Source: Oscillospiraceae bacterium
Lineage (GTDB): Bacteria; Bacillota_A; Clostridia; Oscillospirales; Ruminococcaceae
DNA length: 64,000 bases
Assembly (NCBI GenBank): GCA_004558145.1
Contig: SFDQ01000002.1
Span: forward strand, 372,001 to 436,000
Direction: 5' to 3'
The notes beneath the pieces are model-generated. The model was not told where the DNA came from and ran no database searches. It worked only from the letters and a program-made list of their open reading frames with translations. Shown piece by piece: positions 8,445 to 17,211 of the stretch. The first letter of the stretch is position 1, and every line of letters starts with the position of its first letter. Both the position numbers and the translations under genes were made by a program.

Positions 8445-9701
8445 TCAGCGGATCTGGCCGCTGCCCAGAATGATGTATTTGTAGCTGGTGAGCTGCTCAA
8501 GGCCCATGGGGCCCCGGGCGTGCAGCTTCTGGGTGGAGATGCCCATCTCGCACCCCAGGCCGAACTCGCCGCCGTCGGTGAAGCGGGTGGAGGCGTTCAC
8601 ATAGACCGCCGCGCTGTCCACCCTTTGGGTGAAGGCCGTGGCCGCCGCCTCGTCGGCGGTGACGATGGCCTCGCTGTGGCCGGTGGAGTGGCGGGCGATG
8701 TGGGCCGTGGCGGCCTCCAGGCTGTCCACCACCGCCACCGCCAGGATGTAATCGAGGAATTCGGTGTCGAAGTCCTCCGGGCCCGCCGGGGTGCCGGGGA
8801 TGAGGGCCGCGGCGGCTTCGTCCAGCCGCAGCTGCACCGGCGCAAGGCCTTTTTCCTCTCTCTGCTTCACCAGCCGGTCATACAGGCGGGGCAGAAAGGC
8901 CGGGGCCGCGTCTTTGTGCACCAGGCACACCTCGGCGGCGTTGCACACCGAGGGGCGGCTGGTCTTGGCGTTTTCCACGATGTCCAGCGCCATGTCCAAA
9001 TCGGCGGCCTTGTCCACATAGATGTGGCAGATGCCGGTGCCGGTCTGGATGACGGGCACGGCGGCGTTCTCCACACAGGCGCGGATGAGCCCCGCGCCGC
9101 CCCGGGGGATGAGCAGGTCCACAAGGCCGGTGGCCCGCATCAACTCGGTGGCGGAGGCGCGGCTGGTGTCCTGCACCAGGGCCACCAGGTCGGCGGGCAG
9201 GTGCGCGTCCGCGAGGCCCAGTTTCAGGGCGTTCACGATGGCGTTGTTGGAGCGGAAGGCCTCCTTGCCGCCCCGCAGCACGCAGGCGCTGCCGCTGGCA
9301 AGGGCCAGGGCCGCCGCGTCGCTGGTGACGTTGGGGCGGCTCTCGTAGATGATGGCGATGAGGCCCATGGGCACGCTCACCTGCCGGATGACCAGCCCGT
9401 TGGGGCGGGTCACTTCGCTCAAAACGCGGCCCAGCGGGTCGGGCAGGTCGGCCACGGCTTCCACGCCGGCGGCCATGGCCTCCACTCTGGCCTCGTCCAA
9501 CCGCAGGCGGTCCAGCATCACCGGGGCCACGGTGGCCTTGGCGGCCTCCAGGTCCTCGGCGTTGGCCGCAAGAATGGCGGCGCACTCGCTGCGCAGGCGG
9601 GCGGCCATGGCCTGCAGGGCGGCGCGGCGCTCCTCGCCGCCGGTCAGGGCCAGCGCGCCCATGCTGGCGCGGGCCGCCAGAAGAAGTTCACGGGTGGTCA
9701 T
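8445..9701 (-). CDS. proA: Gamma-glutamyl phosphate reductase
   Basis: The 418-residue enzyme reduces gamma-glutamyl phosphate to glutamate semialdehyde with NADPH, the second step of proline synthesis. It belongs to the aldehyde dehydrogenase superfamily. The cofactor-binding region contains SGSACVLRGGKEA, and PSVCNAAE carries the catalytic cysteine. The C-terminus has the typical GEFGLGCEMGISTQKLHARGPMG stretch. Its start codon overlaps the proB stop by four bases (ATGA), which implies translational coupling. Length is normal for the family. Confidence 0.96.
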   Translation of the reverse strand: MTTRELLLAARASMGALALTGGEERRAALQAMAARLRSECAAILAANAEDLEAAKATVAPVMLDRLRLDEARVEAMAAGVEAVADLPDPLGRVLSEVTRPNGLVIRQVSVPMGLIAIIYESRPNVTSDAAALALASGSACVLRGGKEAFRSNNAIVNALKLGLADAHLPADLVALVQDTSRASATELMRATGLVDLLIPRGGAGLIRACVENAAVPVIQTGTGICHIYVDKAADLDMALDIVENAKTSRPSVCNAAEVCLVHKDAAPAFLPRLYDRLVKQREEKGLAPVQLRLDEAAAALIPGTPAGPEDFDTEFLDYILAVAVVDSLEAATAHIARHSTGHSEAIVTADEAAATAFTQRVDSAAVYVNASTRFTDGGEFGLGCEMGISTQKLHARGPMGLEQLTSYKYIILGSGQIR

Positions 9702-10477
9702 CGGGCGGCCTCCTTTCGGGCCAGAAAGCGGGTGCCCGCTTCGCCCCCCTCAAAGACGGTGTAGAGCACCGCGGGGTCGCGGCCGTTGGCGATGACCATG
9801 TCCGCCCCCGCTTCGGTGACGATCTTGCCTGCCCGGAGTTTCGTGGCCATGCCGCCGGTGCCAAGGCTGCTGCCCGCGCCCCCCGCCAGCGCCTCCACCT
9901 CCGAGGTGATGGCTTCCACGCGGCGCAGCAGCTGCGCCTCGGGGTGGGTGTGGGGGTCGGCGGTGTAAAGGCCGTCGATGTCGCTCAGAATCACCAGCAG
10001 CTCCGCCTCCAGGCTGCGGCACAGCCGGGCGGCCAGGGTGTCGTTGTCGCCCACGGCGATCTCGGCGGTGCTGACGGTGTCGTTCTCGTTCACGATGGGC
10101 AGCGCCCCCAGCTCCAACAGGCGGGCCAGAGTGTTGTGCAGGTTTTCGCTGCGCTCCGGGTCCGCCAGGTCCTCGCTGGTGATGAGGATCTGGGCCACGG
10201 TGTGGCTGTATTCGGAAAACAGCTTGTCGTAGGTGTACATCAGTTCGCACTGGCCCACGGCGGCGGCTGCCTGCTTGGTGGGCATGTCCGCCGGGCGGCC
10301 GGGCAGGCCCAGCTTGCCCACGCCCATGCCGATGGCGCCCGAAGACACCAGAATGATCTGATGCCCGGCGTTCTTCAAATCGCTCAGCACCTTGCACAGC
10401 CCCTCGATGCGGCGGATGTTCAGCCGCCCGGTGGCATGAGCCAGCGTGGAGGTGCCCACTTTGACCACAGCTTTCAA
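9698..10477 (-). CDS. proB: Glutamate 5-kinase, short form without PUA domain
   Basis: The 259-residue amino-acid kinase phosphorylates glutamate on its gamma-carboxylate, the committed step of proline synthesis. Visible motifs are VVKVGTSTL at the N-terminus, SSGAIGMG near residue 50, the NENDTVS substrate loop, and LLILSDIDGLY-like (LLVILSDIDGLYT). The protein ends after the kinase domain, whereas the E. coli enzyme adds an RNA-binding-type PUA domain of about 100 residues. The start is TTG, placed just before the conserved VVKVGTS; a purine-rich GAGGGGGG lies upstream. Proline feedback residues cannot be judged by eye. Confidence 0.94.
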   Translation of the reverse strand: MKAVVKVGTSTLAHATGRLNIRRIEGLCKVLSDLKNAGHQIILVSSGAIGMGVGKLGLPGRPADMPTKQAAAAVGQCELMYTYDKLFSEYSHTVAQILITSEDLADPERSENLHNTLARLLELGALPIVNENDTVSTAEIAVGDNDTLAARLCRSLEAELLVILSDIDGLYTADPHTHPEAQLLRRVEAITSEVEALAGGAGSSLGTGGMATKLRAGKIVTEAGADMVIANGRDPAVLYTVFEGGEAGTRFLARKEAAR

Positions 10478-10514
10478 GCCCGGTCCCCCCTCTTTACAGT
10501 CGGATACAGATTAA

Positions 10515-10543
10515 AGTATAGCATAAACCGGCCCGCAACACAA
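10515..10543 (-). promoter_or_regulatory. Promoter of proBA
   Basis: Minus strand: TTGTGT, 17-base spacer, TGC-TATACT (extended -10), about 40 bases before the proB start. It lies back to back with the plus-strand promoter of the aldolase gene. Confidence 0.78.
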
Positions 10544-10554
10544 ACGCCGAACGA

Positions 10555-10582
10555 TGGACTTTTTGTGAAATAATGGTATAAT
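10555..10582 (+). promoter_or_regulatory. Promoter of the threonine aldolase gene
   Basis: TGGACT (weak -35), 16-base spacer, perfect TATAAT, 59 bases before the ATG. It is divergent from the proBA promoter, so a shared regulator would be possible. Confidence 0.65.
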
Positions 10583-10641
10583 TTTGCCAGACAATACTCC
10601 GGGCCGGCCCGTTTGGCCCGCAGAAAAACGAGGTTATAACG

Positions 10642-11685
10642 ATGTACCGATTCACCAACGATTACAGCGAAGGGGCTCACCCTTCCATTCTTGAGGCGAT
10701 GACCGCCACCAATCTGGAGGGCAACTTCGGCTACGGCTGCGACCCCCACTGCGAGCACGCCGCCGCCCTCATCCGCCAGAAGATCGGCCGTCCGGACGCG
10801 GACGTGCACTTCTTCGTGGGCGGCACCCAGACCAACGCCACCTGCATCTGCGCCTTCCTGCGGCCCCACGAGGCGGCCATCGCGGCCCATTCCGGCCACA
10901 TCTGCGTCCACGAGACCGGCGCGGTGGAGGCCACCGGCCACAAGTGCATCGCCATGCCCGCCGCCCCCGGCGGCAAGCTGACCCCGGAGCTGGTGCGGCG
11001 GGCGGTGGCGGCCCACCCGGACGAGCACATGGTGAAGCCCCGTCTTGTGTATGTGAGCAACACCACCGAGGTGGGCGGCGTGTACACCACCGCCGAGCTG
11101 GAAGCTCTGCGGGCGGTGTGCGACGAGCTGGGCCTGCTGCTCTATCTGGACGGCGCGCGCCTTGCCAGCGCCCTGGCCTGCGGCGGGGCCTCCTTTGAGG
11201 ACCTGGGCCGCCTGTGCGACGCCTTCTACATCGGCGGCACCAAGAACGGCGCCATCTTCGGCGAGGCGGTGTGCATCATGAACCCGGCCCTGAAGCCCGA
11301 CTTCCGCTACATCCTCAAGCAGCACGGCGGCATGCTGGCCAAGGGCTGGCTGCTGGGCGTGCAGTTCGAGCAGCTGATGCAGCGCGGCCTTTATGAGGAT
11401 CTGGGCGAGCACTCCACCCGGATGGCTCAGCAGCTGGCCGAGGGTCTGAAAGGCCTGGGCGTGGAGTTCCTGTTCGAGAGCCCCTCCAACCAGATCTTCC
11501 CCATCCTGCCCGACGAAGTGCTGGCAAAGCTGGAGGGGGCCTTCCACTGGGAAGTGAACGCCACGCTGGAGGGCGGCCGCAGCTGCATCCGCCTTGTGTG
11601 CAGCTGGGCCACCCAGCAGGCGGCGGTCACCGCCTTCCTGCTGGCGGTGGAAGGGGCGCTGAAAGACTGCCCCGCCTGCGTGTAA
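10642..11685 (+). CDS. Low-specificity threonine aldolase family protein
   Basis: A 347-residue PLP-dependent beta-eliminating lyase family enzyme. Members split L-threonine or allo-threonine into glycine and acetaldehyde. The PLP-binding Asp is in LYLDGARLASAL, and the Schiff-base lysine is in IGGTKNGAIFG, both at expected spacing. The N-terminal FTNDYSEGAHPSILEAM is typical of this group. A CGAGG site precedes the ATG. Promoter and terminator flank it, so it is a single-gene unit. Tryptophanase-type lyases share the fold, but the length and motifs favour aldolase; actual substrate preference cannot be read. Confidence 0.87.
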   Translation: MYRFTNDYSEGAHPSILEAMTATNLEGNFGYGCDPHCEHAAALIRQKIGRPDADVHFFVGGTQTNATCICAFLRPHEAAIAAHSGHICVHETGAVEATGHKCIAMPAAPGGKLTPELVRRAVAAHPDEHMVKPRLVYVSNTTEVGGVYTTAELEALRAVCDELGLLLYLDGARLASALACGGASFEDLGRLCDAFYIGGTKNGAIFGEAVCIMNPALKPDFRYILKQHGGMLAKGWLLGVQFEQLMQRGLYEDLGEHSTRMAQQLAEGLKGLGVEFLFESPSNQIFPILPDEVLAKLEGAFHWEVNATLEGGRSCIRLVCSWATQQAAVTAFLLAVEGALKDCPACV

Positions 11686-11698
11686 AAATGATAAAAAA

Positions 11699-11736
11699 CG
11701 GCCCGCCTGCAAAACGCAGGCGGGCCGCTTTGTTTT
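11699..11736 (+). terminator. Intrinsic terminator, bidirectional
   Basis: A 12-bp stem (11699-11710 with 11716-11727), loop AAAAC, T-rich on both sides, between convergent genes. Confidence 0.87.
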
Positions 11737-12898
11737 ATCCGTCAAAGGAATATGCTTCATAGGCCGGGTTGGTGAATTCCCGGTAGTTTGGGCGGGCGTT
11801 CCAGTAATCCGCCTTGTCCATCACGGCGTAGTGGCTGAGCTGCATCCCGCTGCCGGCGGCCGGGATGCCCGCCAGCCGGACCAGATAGCCCTGGGGCATG
11901 ACGGCGGCGATGGTCACCCGCTGCCCGCCGTCCTCAAGGTCGGGACGGAACACCTCGCCGGTGGCGAGACAGAGGGCGATGCGGCCGTATCCCTCTTCCC
12001 CCGGTTTTCCCCGCACGAGGAACAGGTGGCCGTCCACCACTTCCTCGAACCGGGCCTGCGCCCAGCCGTCGGGCAGGCGGGCGGCGGTGGCCTCTCTCTG
12101 CCCGGTGGAAACGTCATAACGGTAAACAGCCTCGTCCTCAGGGTAATAGACGGCCCCGCCGCGCCCATCCAGGCACCAGGGCGCGTCCTCCCCGCCGAAG
12201 GAGAGCGGCTCCAACGCGTTTTTCTCCAGGTCATAGAGGCAGAGCCGCTGGTCCTCCCCCGCTTTTCGCAGGCCCAGGATGGGCCCCCGGGCGCAGGCGC
12301 CGTAAAGGTGCGCCGTGGTCCCCTCTTCAAGGTCCAGCCGGCGCTGAAGGGTGCCGGCGTCGAAGTCCGCCTCCGCCAGATACCACGCCTGCGCCCCGTT
12401 CTCCTCTTGTTGGCACAGCACCAGCAGCAGCTTCTCCCCCTCCAGAACGGCGGAGGACTGATAGACAAGGCCGGCGCCCTCCGGCAGGGACAGGGTCTTG
12501 CGCGCCGTGCTGTCCGGCTCCATCCGCATCAGCCAACCCGGCCCCCGGGCTTTGTACTCATCGTCCAGAAGCTGCGCCGGGACGGAGGTCTTCAGCACAT
12601 AGAGATAACGGCTGCCCGCCAGCAGCCACGCGTCCCCCACCACCGAGGGGAGGTAGGCGGGGCTGTTCTCGTCCCGGGGGTCCGTCTCGCCGGCAAGATA
12701 AGTGCACTCCATGGTCTCGCAGTCGTAGCAAAGCAGGCTGCCCGTGCCGTCCCGGTAGGTGAGCAGAGAGTAAAAGCCGCCGGGGCCGGAAGGAGAATCC
12801 AGGTATTCCGGCCCGCCGGGAGTGGGTGCGCTGCCGCAGGCGGCCAGAGAGGCCGCCAGACACAGGGCAACGAAAAAAGCTCTGGCATTGGCTTTCAT
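11735..12898 (-). CDS. Hypothetical lipoprotein, possible beta-propeller
   Basis: A 387-residue protein with a lipoprotein signal ending in LAAC around residue 21. The rest has repeating strand-rich units with recurrent YxYD, LYDLEK and ARGPILGLR-like pieces, which hints at a beta-propeller; this is an impression, not a recognised family. It should be lipid-anchored outside the cell. The ATG has AGAGGAG nine bases upstream. It lies 34 bases after another lipoprotein gene, so the two are probably co-transcribed, and a terminator follows. Confidence 0.8.
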   Translation of the reverse strand: MKANARAFFVALCLAASLAACGSAPTPGGPEYLDSPSGPGGFYSLLTYRDGTGSLLCYDCETMECTYLAGETDPRDENSPAYLPSVVGDAWLLAGSRYLYVLKTSVPAQLLDDEYKARGPGWLMRMEPDSTARKTLSLPEGAGLVYQSSAVLEGEKLLLVLCQQEENGAQAWYLAEADFDAGTLQRRLDLEEGTTAHLYGACARGPILGLRKAGEDQRLCLYDLEKNALEPLSFGGEDAPWCLDGRGGAVYYPEDEAVYRYDVSTGQREATAARLPDGWAQARFEEVVDGHLFLVRGKPGEEGYGRIALCLATGEVFRPDLEDGGQRVTIAAVMPQGYLVRLAGIPAAGSGMQLSHYAVMDKADYWNARPNYREFTNPAYEAYSFDG

Positions 12899-12932
12899 CA
12901 CAGCGTGCTCCTCTCTTGGCAAAACGGAAGGG

Positions 12933-13970
12933 TCAGTTTTCCCCGGCGCTCTCCGGCGCGGGGGTGGGGTCCAGCATGCCCAGCTCCTCCATGGCCTTGC
13001 GCTCCTTTTCCGCTATTTCAGCGGCGGCTTCGGCGTTGGGGATGAAGGGCCCGCCCACCGGCGCGCCGTCGTTCGGGTCGGGCATGTAGCAGCGGATGGT
13101 GTAGCTTTCCAGCGCAGGGCCGGGCACTCCCTTGTTGAGCCGGTGGCTCAGCACGCACCGGCAGTCCACCCTCAGTTCCAGCAGGGTGCCGGCGTAATAG
13201 ACACTGTCCACTTCGGTGAAGGTGGCTTCCAGCACGCCGGGCAGCGTTTCAAGTTGTTCGGCCAGGGCCGGGTCGGGGGCCGCGGTGTTGTTGAAAAGCA
13301 CCGCCATCCGATACTCGCCGTCCACATCGTTGTTCCAGACGGGCGGGAAGTAGAGTTCCGTTCCCGTCCAGCTCTCGTTTTCTTCGGCGGGTTCAAACCG
13401 GAAGGTGACCGCGTCCTCCCCTACCGTGCACTCCCCGAAGGTGTAGTGGTCGTCCACGGTGGAGCACTCCCGGCCGTAAACGCCCTGGGGGTAGACGAAC
13501 TCGTTGTTTTCATAGCTCGCCGTTTCGCCGGTCCCAAGGTCCACCTTGAACACGCCCATGCCGTTATGCATGACCTCGTCGCCCCCGTGGATGACGCCGT
13601 CGGTGAGGACGTTCAGCAGGCCCGCGTCGTCCACATACATCCCGGTGACGGAACTGTTGTCCGGCAGGGTGATGTAAAAGGCGCTGCCGTCCGGCTTTTC
13701 CACCAACAGGGCCGCCACATCGGGCAATTCCAGCGAGGAGTAGACGGTGCACTCCAGAAAATCGTTCACCTCATAGCTGCTTTCAAAGCGGGTGGTTTCA
13801 ATGTCCACGCCGCATTGGCTCAGCAGGGCGCGGATGTGGTCCTGCTCCCCTTCCCCGGCCGGGGCGGCGGGCGCGGAGGTGTTTTCCATGCTTTCTGCGG
13901 GAGGCGGCGCGGCGCAGGCCGAAAGGGCCAGCAAAGCCGCGGCGAGGGCGAGGCACAGTGCTTTTTTCAT
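12933..13970 (-). CDS. Hypothetical lipoprotein
   Basis: A 345-residue protein with a lipoprotein signal peptide ending LSAC (about residue 19), a short Ala/Pro/Glu-rich linker, and an unrecognised extracellular domain. The ATG was chosen because AAAGGAGGG lies upstream; the open frame runs almost 100 codons further but that part has no start site and overlaps a terminator. It is followed at 34 bases by a second, unrelated-looking lipoprotein gene. Both carry polar, Glu-rich domains. No enzyme motif was seen. Confidence 0.8.
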   Translation of the reverse strand: MKKALCLALAAALLALSACAAPPPAESMENTSAPAAPAGEGEQDHIRALLSQCGVDIETTRFESSYEVNDFLECTVYSSLELPDVAALLVEKPDGSAFYITLPDNSSVTGMYVDDAGLLNVLTDGVIHGGDEVMHNGMGVFKVDLGTGETASYENNEFVYPQGVYGRECSTVDDHYTFGECTVGEDAVTFRFEPAEENESWTGTELYFPPVWNNDVDGEYRMAVLFNNTAAPDPALAEQLETLPGVLEATFTEVDSVYYAGTLLELRVDCRCVLSHRLNKGVPGPALESYTIRCYMPDPNDGAPVGGPFIPNAEAAAEIAEKERKAMEELGMLDPTPAPESAGEN

Positions 13971-14079
13971 GGGGAGATACCCTCCTTTTCTTTTGTTGAG
14001 GTCTCTGTCTTGTGAACGGCGGGGCAGGGCCGAAAAATCGCCTTTTTGCTCGGGGTTTGCCGCTTTCTCCCTTTTGCAC

Positions 14080-14112
14080 AAAAAGGCCCGCATGCCTTGC
14101 ATGCGGGCCTTT
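14080..14112 (-). terminator. Intrinsic terminator after rfbB
   Basis: A perfect 14-bp stem (14082-14095 with 14099-14112) with a three-base loop; on the minus strand a T run follows. It lies 80 bases past the rfbB stop codon. Confidence 0.85.
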
Positions 14113-14191
14113 GGTTTGCTTTGGTGGACAGCCCGCCTATTGAAACAGCCGGAGTGCCAAGGGAAAGCAACGATTATACCAAATGTAATAT

Positions 14192-15250
14192 TCAGCGGTT
14201 TTTGTACATCTCTTCGTAGTACTTCTGGTAGTTGCCGCTGGTGACGTTGTTCATCCACTCTTCGTGGGCCAGGTACCAGTCGATGGTCTTGACGATGCCC
14301 ACCTCAAAGGTGGTCTCGGGGTACCAGCCCAGCTCGTTCTTGATCTTGGTGGGGTCGATGCCGTAGCGGCGGTCGTGGCCCAGGCGGTCGGCCACATACT
14401 TGATGAGGCCCTCGTCGATGCCGTCGTCCTGCAAACGGTCGTGCAGCTGGGCGATGATGGTCTTGACGATGAAGATGTTGGGCCGCTCGTTGTGGCCGCC
14501 CACGTTGTACACCTCGCCGTCGCGGCCGCCGTTCGCCACCATGTCGATGGCCTTGCAGTGGTCCTCCACATACAGCCAGTCGCGCACGTTCATGCCGTCG
14601 CCGTAGACCGGCAGCTGCTTGTGGTGCTTGACGTTGTTGATCATCAGCGGGATGAGCTTTTCGGGGAACTGGTAGGGGCCGTAGTTGTTGGAGCAGCGGG
14701 TGATGTTCACCGGCATGCCGTAGGTGTCGTGGAAAGCCATCACGAACATGTCGGCGCTGGCCTTGCTGCTGGAATAGGGGCTGTGGGGGCACAGAGGGGT
14801 GGTCTCCATGAAGTAGCCGTCCTCGCCCAAGCTGCCGTAGACCTCGTCGGTGGACACCTGCAGGTACTTCTTGCCCTCGGCCCACTTGCCGTCTTTCAGC
14901 CAGGCGTTCTTGGCGCACTGCAGCAGGTTCACGGTACCCAGCACGTTGGTCTCCACGAAGATCTCGGGGTTGGTGATGCTGCGGTCCACGTGGCTCTCGG
15001 CGGCGAAGTTGATGACATAGTCAAAGTCGTATTTCTCGAACAGGCTCGTCACCAGCGCCCGGTCGCAGATGTCGCCCTGCACGAACACGTGGCGCTCGTC
15101 GCCCTCCACGTCCTTCAGGTTCTCCAGGTTGCCGGCGTAGGTCAGCTTGTCCAGGTTTACAAGGAGTATATCCTTGTATTTATTCAGCATATAGTAAACA
15201 AAGTTGGAACCAATGAAGCCGGCGCAGCCGGTGATGAGGTATTTTTTCAT
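14192..15250 (-). CDS. rfbB: dTDP-glucose 4,6-dehydratase
   Basis: A 352-residue short-chain dehydrogenase/reductase superfamily enzyme that converts dTDP-glucose to dTDP-4-keto-6-deoxyglucose. It shows the N-terminal TGCAGFIGSNFV nucleotide-binding motif, the catalytic STDEVYGS, the YSSSKA catalytic Tyr-Lys pair, and RCSNNYGPYQFPEKLIP, which is diagnostic for RfbB. The product feeds dTDP-rhamnose or related deoxysugar synthesis for surface glycans. It is last in the rfbA-rfbD-rfbB order on the minus strand with short gaps, and a strong terminator follows. Confidence 0.96.
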   Translation of the reverse strand: MKKYLITGCAGFIGSNFVYYMLNKYKDILLVNLDKLTYAGNLENLKDVEGDERHVFVQGDICDRALVTSLFEKYDFDYVINFAAESHVDRSITNPEIFVETNVLGTVNLLQCAKNAWLKDGKWAEGKKYLQVSTDEVYGSLGEDGYFMETTPLCPHSPYSSSKASADMFVMAFHDTYGMPVNITRCSNNYGPYQFPEKLIPLMINNVKHHKQLPVYGDGMNVRDWLYVEDHCKAIDMVANGGRDGEVYNVGGHNERPNIFIVKTIIAQLHDRLQDDGIDEGLIKYVADRLGHDRRYGIDPTKIKNELGWYPETTFEVGIVKTIDWYLAHEEWMNNVTSGNYQKYYEEMYKNR

Positions 15251-15271
15251 GGGGGATTTCCCTTTCCTTTC

Positions 15272-16180
15272 TTATTTCAGGCCGTTTTCGCCGTCCCAGT
15301 GGTCGAAGTAGCATTTCAGCGCATCCTGCCAGGGGCGCATCTCGTTGCCCACGGTGCAGGCCAGCATGCGGTTTTCCAGGGCGCTCCAGGCGGGGCGCTT
15401 TGCCGCCGCGGGGTGCTTTGCGGCGTATTCGGCGCTGGTGCAGGGGGACACTTCCGCGTCCACTCCGGCCAGCCGGATGATCTCCTTGGCGAAATCATAC
15501 CAGCTGCAAACGCCCTCGCCGGTGCAGTGGTAGACGCCGTAGTCGTGGCTCACCGCCAGCTTGAGGATGTGATGGGCCAGATCCTCGGCGTTGGTGGGGT
15601 TGCCCAGCTGGTCGTTCACCACTTCCAGCTTGCCGAACTTCTTGCCGGCGTTCACCATGGTCTTGACGAAGTTCTTGCCGTTGTAGCCGTAGAGCCAGGC
15701 GGTGCGCACGATGAAGAAGCGGTGGCAGAAGCAGCGCACGTATTCCTCGCCCAGGGCCTTGGTGCGGCCGTAGGCGCTCACCGGGCCGATGAGGCAGCTC
15801 TCGTCCAGGGGGGTGTCGCCCTCGCCGCTGAAGACGTAGTCGGTGGAGACATGGATGAGCCGCGCGCCCACCCGCTCGGCCGCCTGGGCCAGATGAGAAG
15901 CGCCCATGGCGTTCACCTTGAAGGCGGCGTCCAGGTTGGTTTCGCAGCCGTCCACGTTGGTGAAGGCGGCGCAGCTGATGATGGTGTCCGGCTGGTGGCG
16001 GCGCACAAAGGCGATGGTGGCCGTGCGGTCGGTGATGTCCAGTTCGGGCACGTCGGTGGAGAGAACAGTGGCGTTTTTCAGCCGCTCGGGCAGGGGGCCC
16101 AGGCTGCTGCCGCCCTCTTTCAGCTGCCGCTGCAATTCGGTGCCCAGCTGACCGCTGGCGCCGGTGATGAGGATCTTCAT
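15272..16180 (-). CDS. rfbD: dTDP-4-dehydrorhamnose reductase
   Basis: A 302-residue reductase for the last step of dTDP-L-rhamnose synthesis, using NAD(P)H. It opens with ILITGASGQLGTEL, contains HVSTDYVFSGEGD with the catalytic Thr/Asp region, and YGRTKALGE with the Tyr-Lys pair. The ATG has GGAAGGAA upstream; the open frame extends 17 codons further without a site. Its neighbours rfbA and rfbB make the pathway assignment firm. Confidence 0.94.
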   Translation of the reverse strand: MKILITGASGQLGTELQRQLKEGGSSLGPLPERLKNATVLSTDVPELDITDRTATIAFVRRHQPDTIISCAAFTNVDGCETNLDAAFKVNAMGASHLAQAAERVGARLIHVSTDYVFSGEGDTPLDESCLIGPVSAYGRTKALGEEYVRCFCHRFFIVRTAWLYGYNGKNFVKTMVNAGKKFGKLEVVNDQLGNPTNAEDLAHHILKLAVSHDYGVYHCTGEGVCSWYDFAKEIIRLAGVDAEVSPCTSAEYAAKHPAAAKRPAWSALENRMLACTVGNEMRPWQDALKCYFDHWDGENGLK

Positions 16181-16202
16181 CTGCGTTCCTTCCTTCTTTT
16201 GC

Positions 16203-17090
16203 TCAATAGCGGATCTTGGCGTCGGCCACACGCTTCAGGTGCTCGCCGTAGGGGCTCTTGCCGTAGCGCTCGGCGCTTTCCAGCAGTTTTTCCTTGCTGA
16301 TCCAGCCGTTCTTGTAGGCAATTTCCTCGGGGGCGCTGATCTTGATGCCCTGGCGTTTTTCCACCATGCGCACAAAGTCGGCGGCGTCCACCAGACTGTC
16401 CATGGTGCCGGTGTCCAGCCAGGCGAAGCCCCGGCCCAGCAGCTGCACGTCCAGCTTGCCCTCTTCCAGATACATGGCGTTCAGGGTGGTGATCTCCAGC
16501 TCGCCCCGGGCGCTGGGCTTGACCTGTTTGGCCTGGGCGCTGACCCGGTTGTCGTAGAAATACAGGCCGGTGATGGCGTAGTTGCTCTTGGGCTCCTTGG
16601 GCTTTTCCTCCACGCTGATGACCTTGCCGTTCTCGTCGAACTCCACGATGCCGAAGCGCTCGGGGTCGTTGACGTAGTAGCCGAACACAGTGGCGCGGCC
16701 GTTCTGCTCGGCGTTGGCCACCGCGGCCTTGAGGATGCGGGAGAAGCCGTTGCCGTAGAAGATATTGTCGCCCAAAATCATGGCACAGCAGTCGTCGCCG
16801 ATGAACTCTTCGCCCAGCAGGAAAGCCTGGGCCAGACCGTCGGGGCTGGGCTGCACCTTGTAGGACAGGCGCAGACCGTACTGGCTGCCGTCGCCCAGCA
16901 GATGCTCGAAGCGGGGGGTGTCCTCAGGGGTGGAGATGATGAGGATGTCCTGGATGCCCGCCAGCATCAGGGTGGACAGGGGGTAGTAGATCATGGGCTT
17001 GTCGTACACCGGCAGCAGCTGCTTGGAGGTGACCATGGTCAGGGGATACAGACGGGTGCCGGCGCCGCCGGCCAGAATGATGCCTTTCAT
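16203..17090 (-). CDS. rfbA: Glucose-1-phosphate thymidylyltransferase
   Basis: A 295-residue nucleotidyltransferase that makes dTDP-glucose from dTTP and glucose-1-phosphate, the entry step of the dTDP-sugar pathway. The signature GIILAGGAGTRLYPLT is at the N-terminus, followed by SKQLLPVYDKPMIYYPLS; FAWLDTGTMDSL lies further on. Length is standard. The ATG has AAGGAG upstream. Enzymes of this family are usually inhibited by dTDP-rhamnose; nothing here suggests a change. Confidence 0.96.
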   Translation of the reverse strand: MKGIILAGGAGTRLYPLTMVTSKQLLPVYDKPMIYYPLSTLMLAGIQDILIISTPEDTPRFEHLLGDGSQYGLRLSYKVQPSPDGLAQAFLLGEEFIGDDCCAMILGDNIFYGNGFSRILKAAVANAEQNGRATVFGYYVNDPERFGIVEFDENGKVISVEEKPKEPKSNYAITGLYFYDNRVSAQAKQVKPSARGELEITTLNAMYLEEGKLDVQLLGRGFAWLDTGTMDSLVDAADFVRMVEKRQGIKISAPEEIAYKNGWISKEKLLESAERYGKSPYGEHLKRVADAKIRY

Positions 17091-17211
17091 ACCATTCGCT
17101 CCTTATTCGGGCGCGTGCGCGCCCTTCGTTTTTGCGGCTTACCACAAAGCGGAGCCACTTCCGCTGTTTACGATTTTGAGGGCCGCGCCGAAGCCGGCGG
17201 GCCACAGGCCT

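Noticed and set aside
6612..9764. A plus-strand open frame of about 1050 codons
   Set aside because: It runs through the membrane gene in another frame and antisense to proA and its neighbour. Its composition is Gly/Arg/His/Gln-rich low complexity, typical of a shadow frame in GC-rich DNA, and the real genes beneath have clear family motifs.
17109..17129. Terminator between the glycosyltransferase gene and rfbA
   Set aside because: The small GGGCGCG/CGCGCCC hairpin has its T run on the plus strand, opposite to the direction of these genes, so it would not end their transcript.
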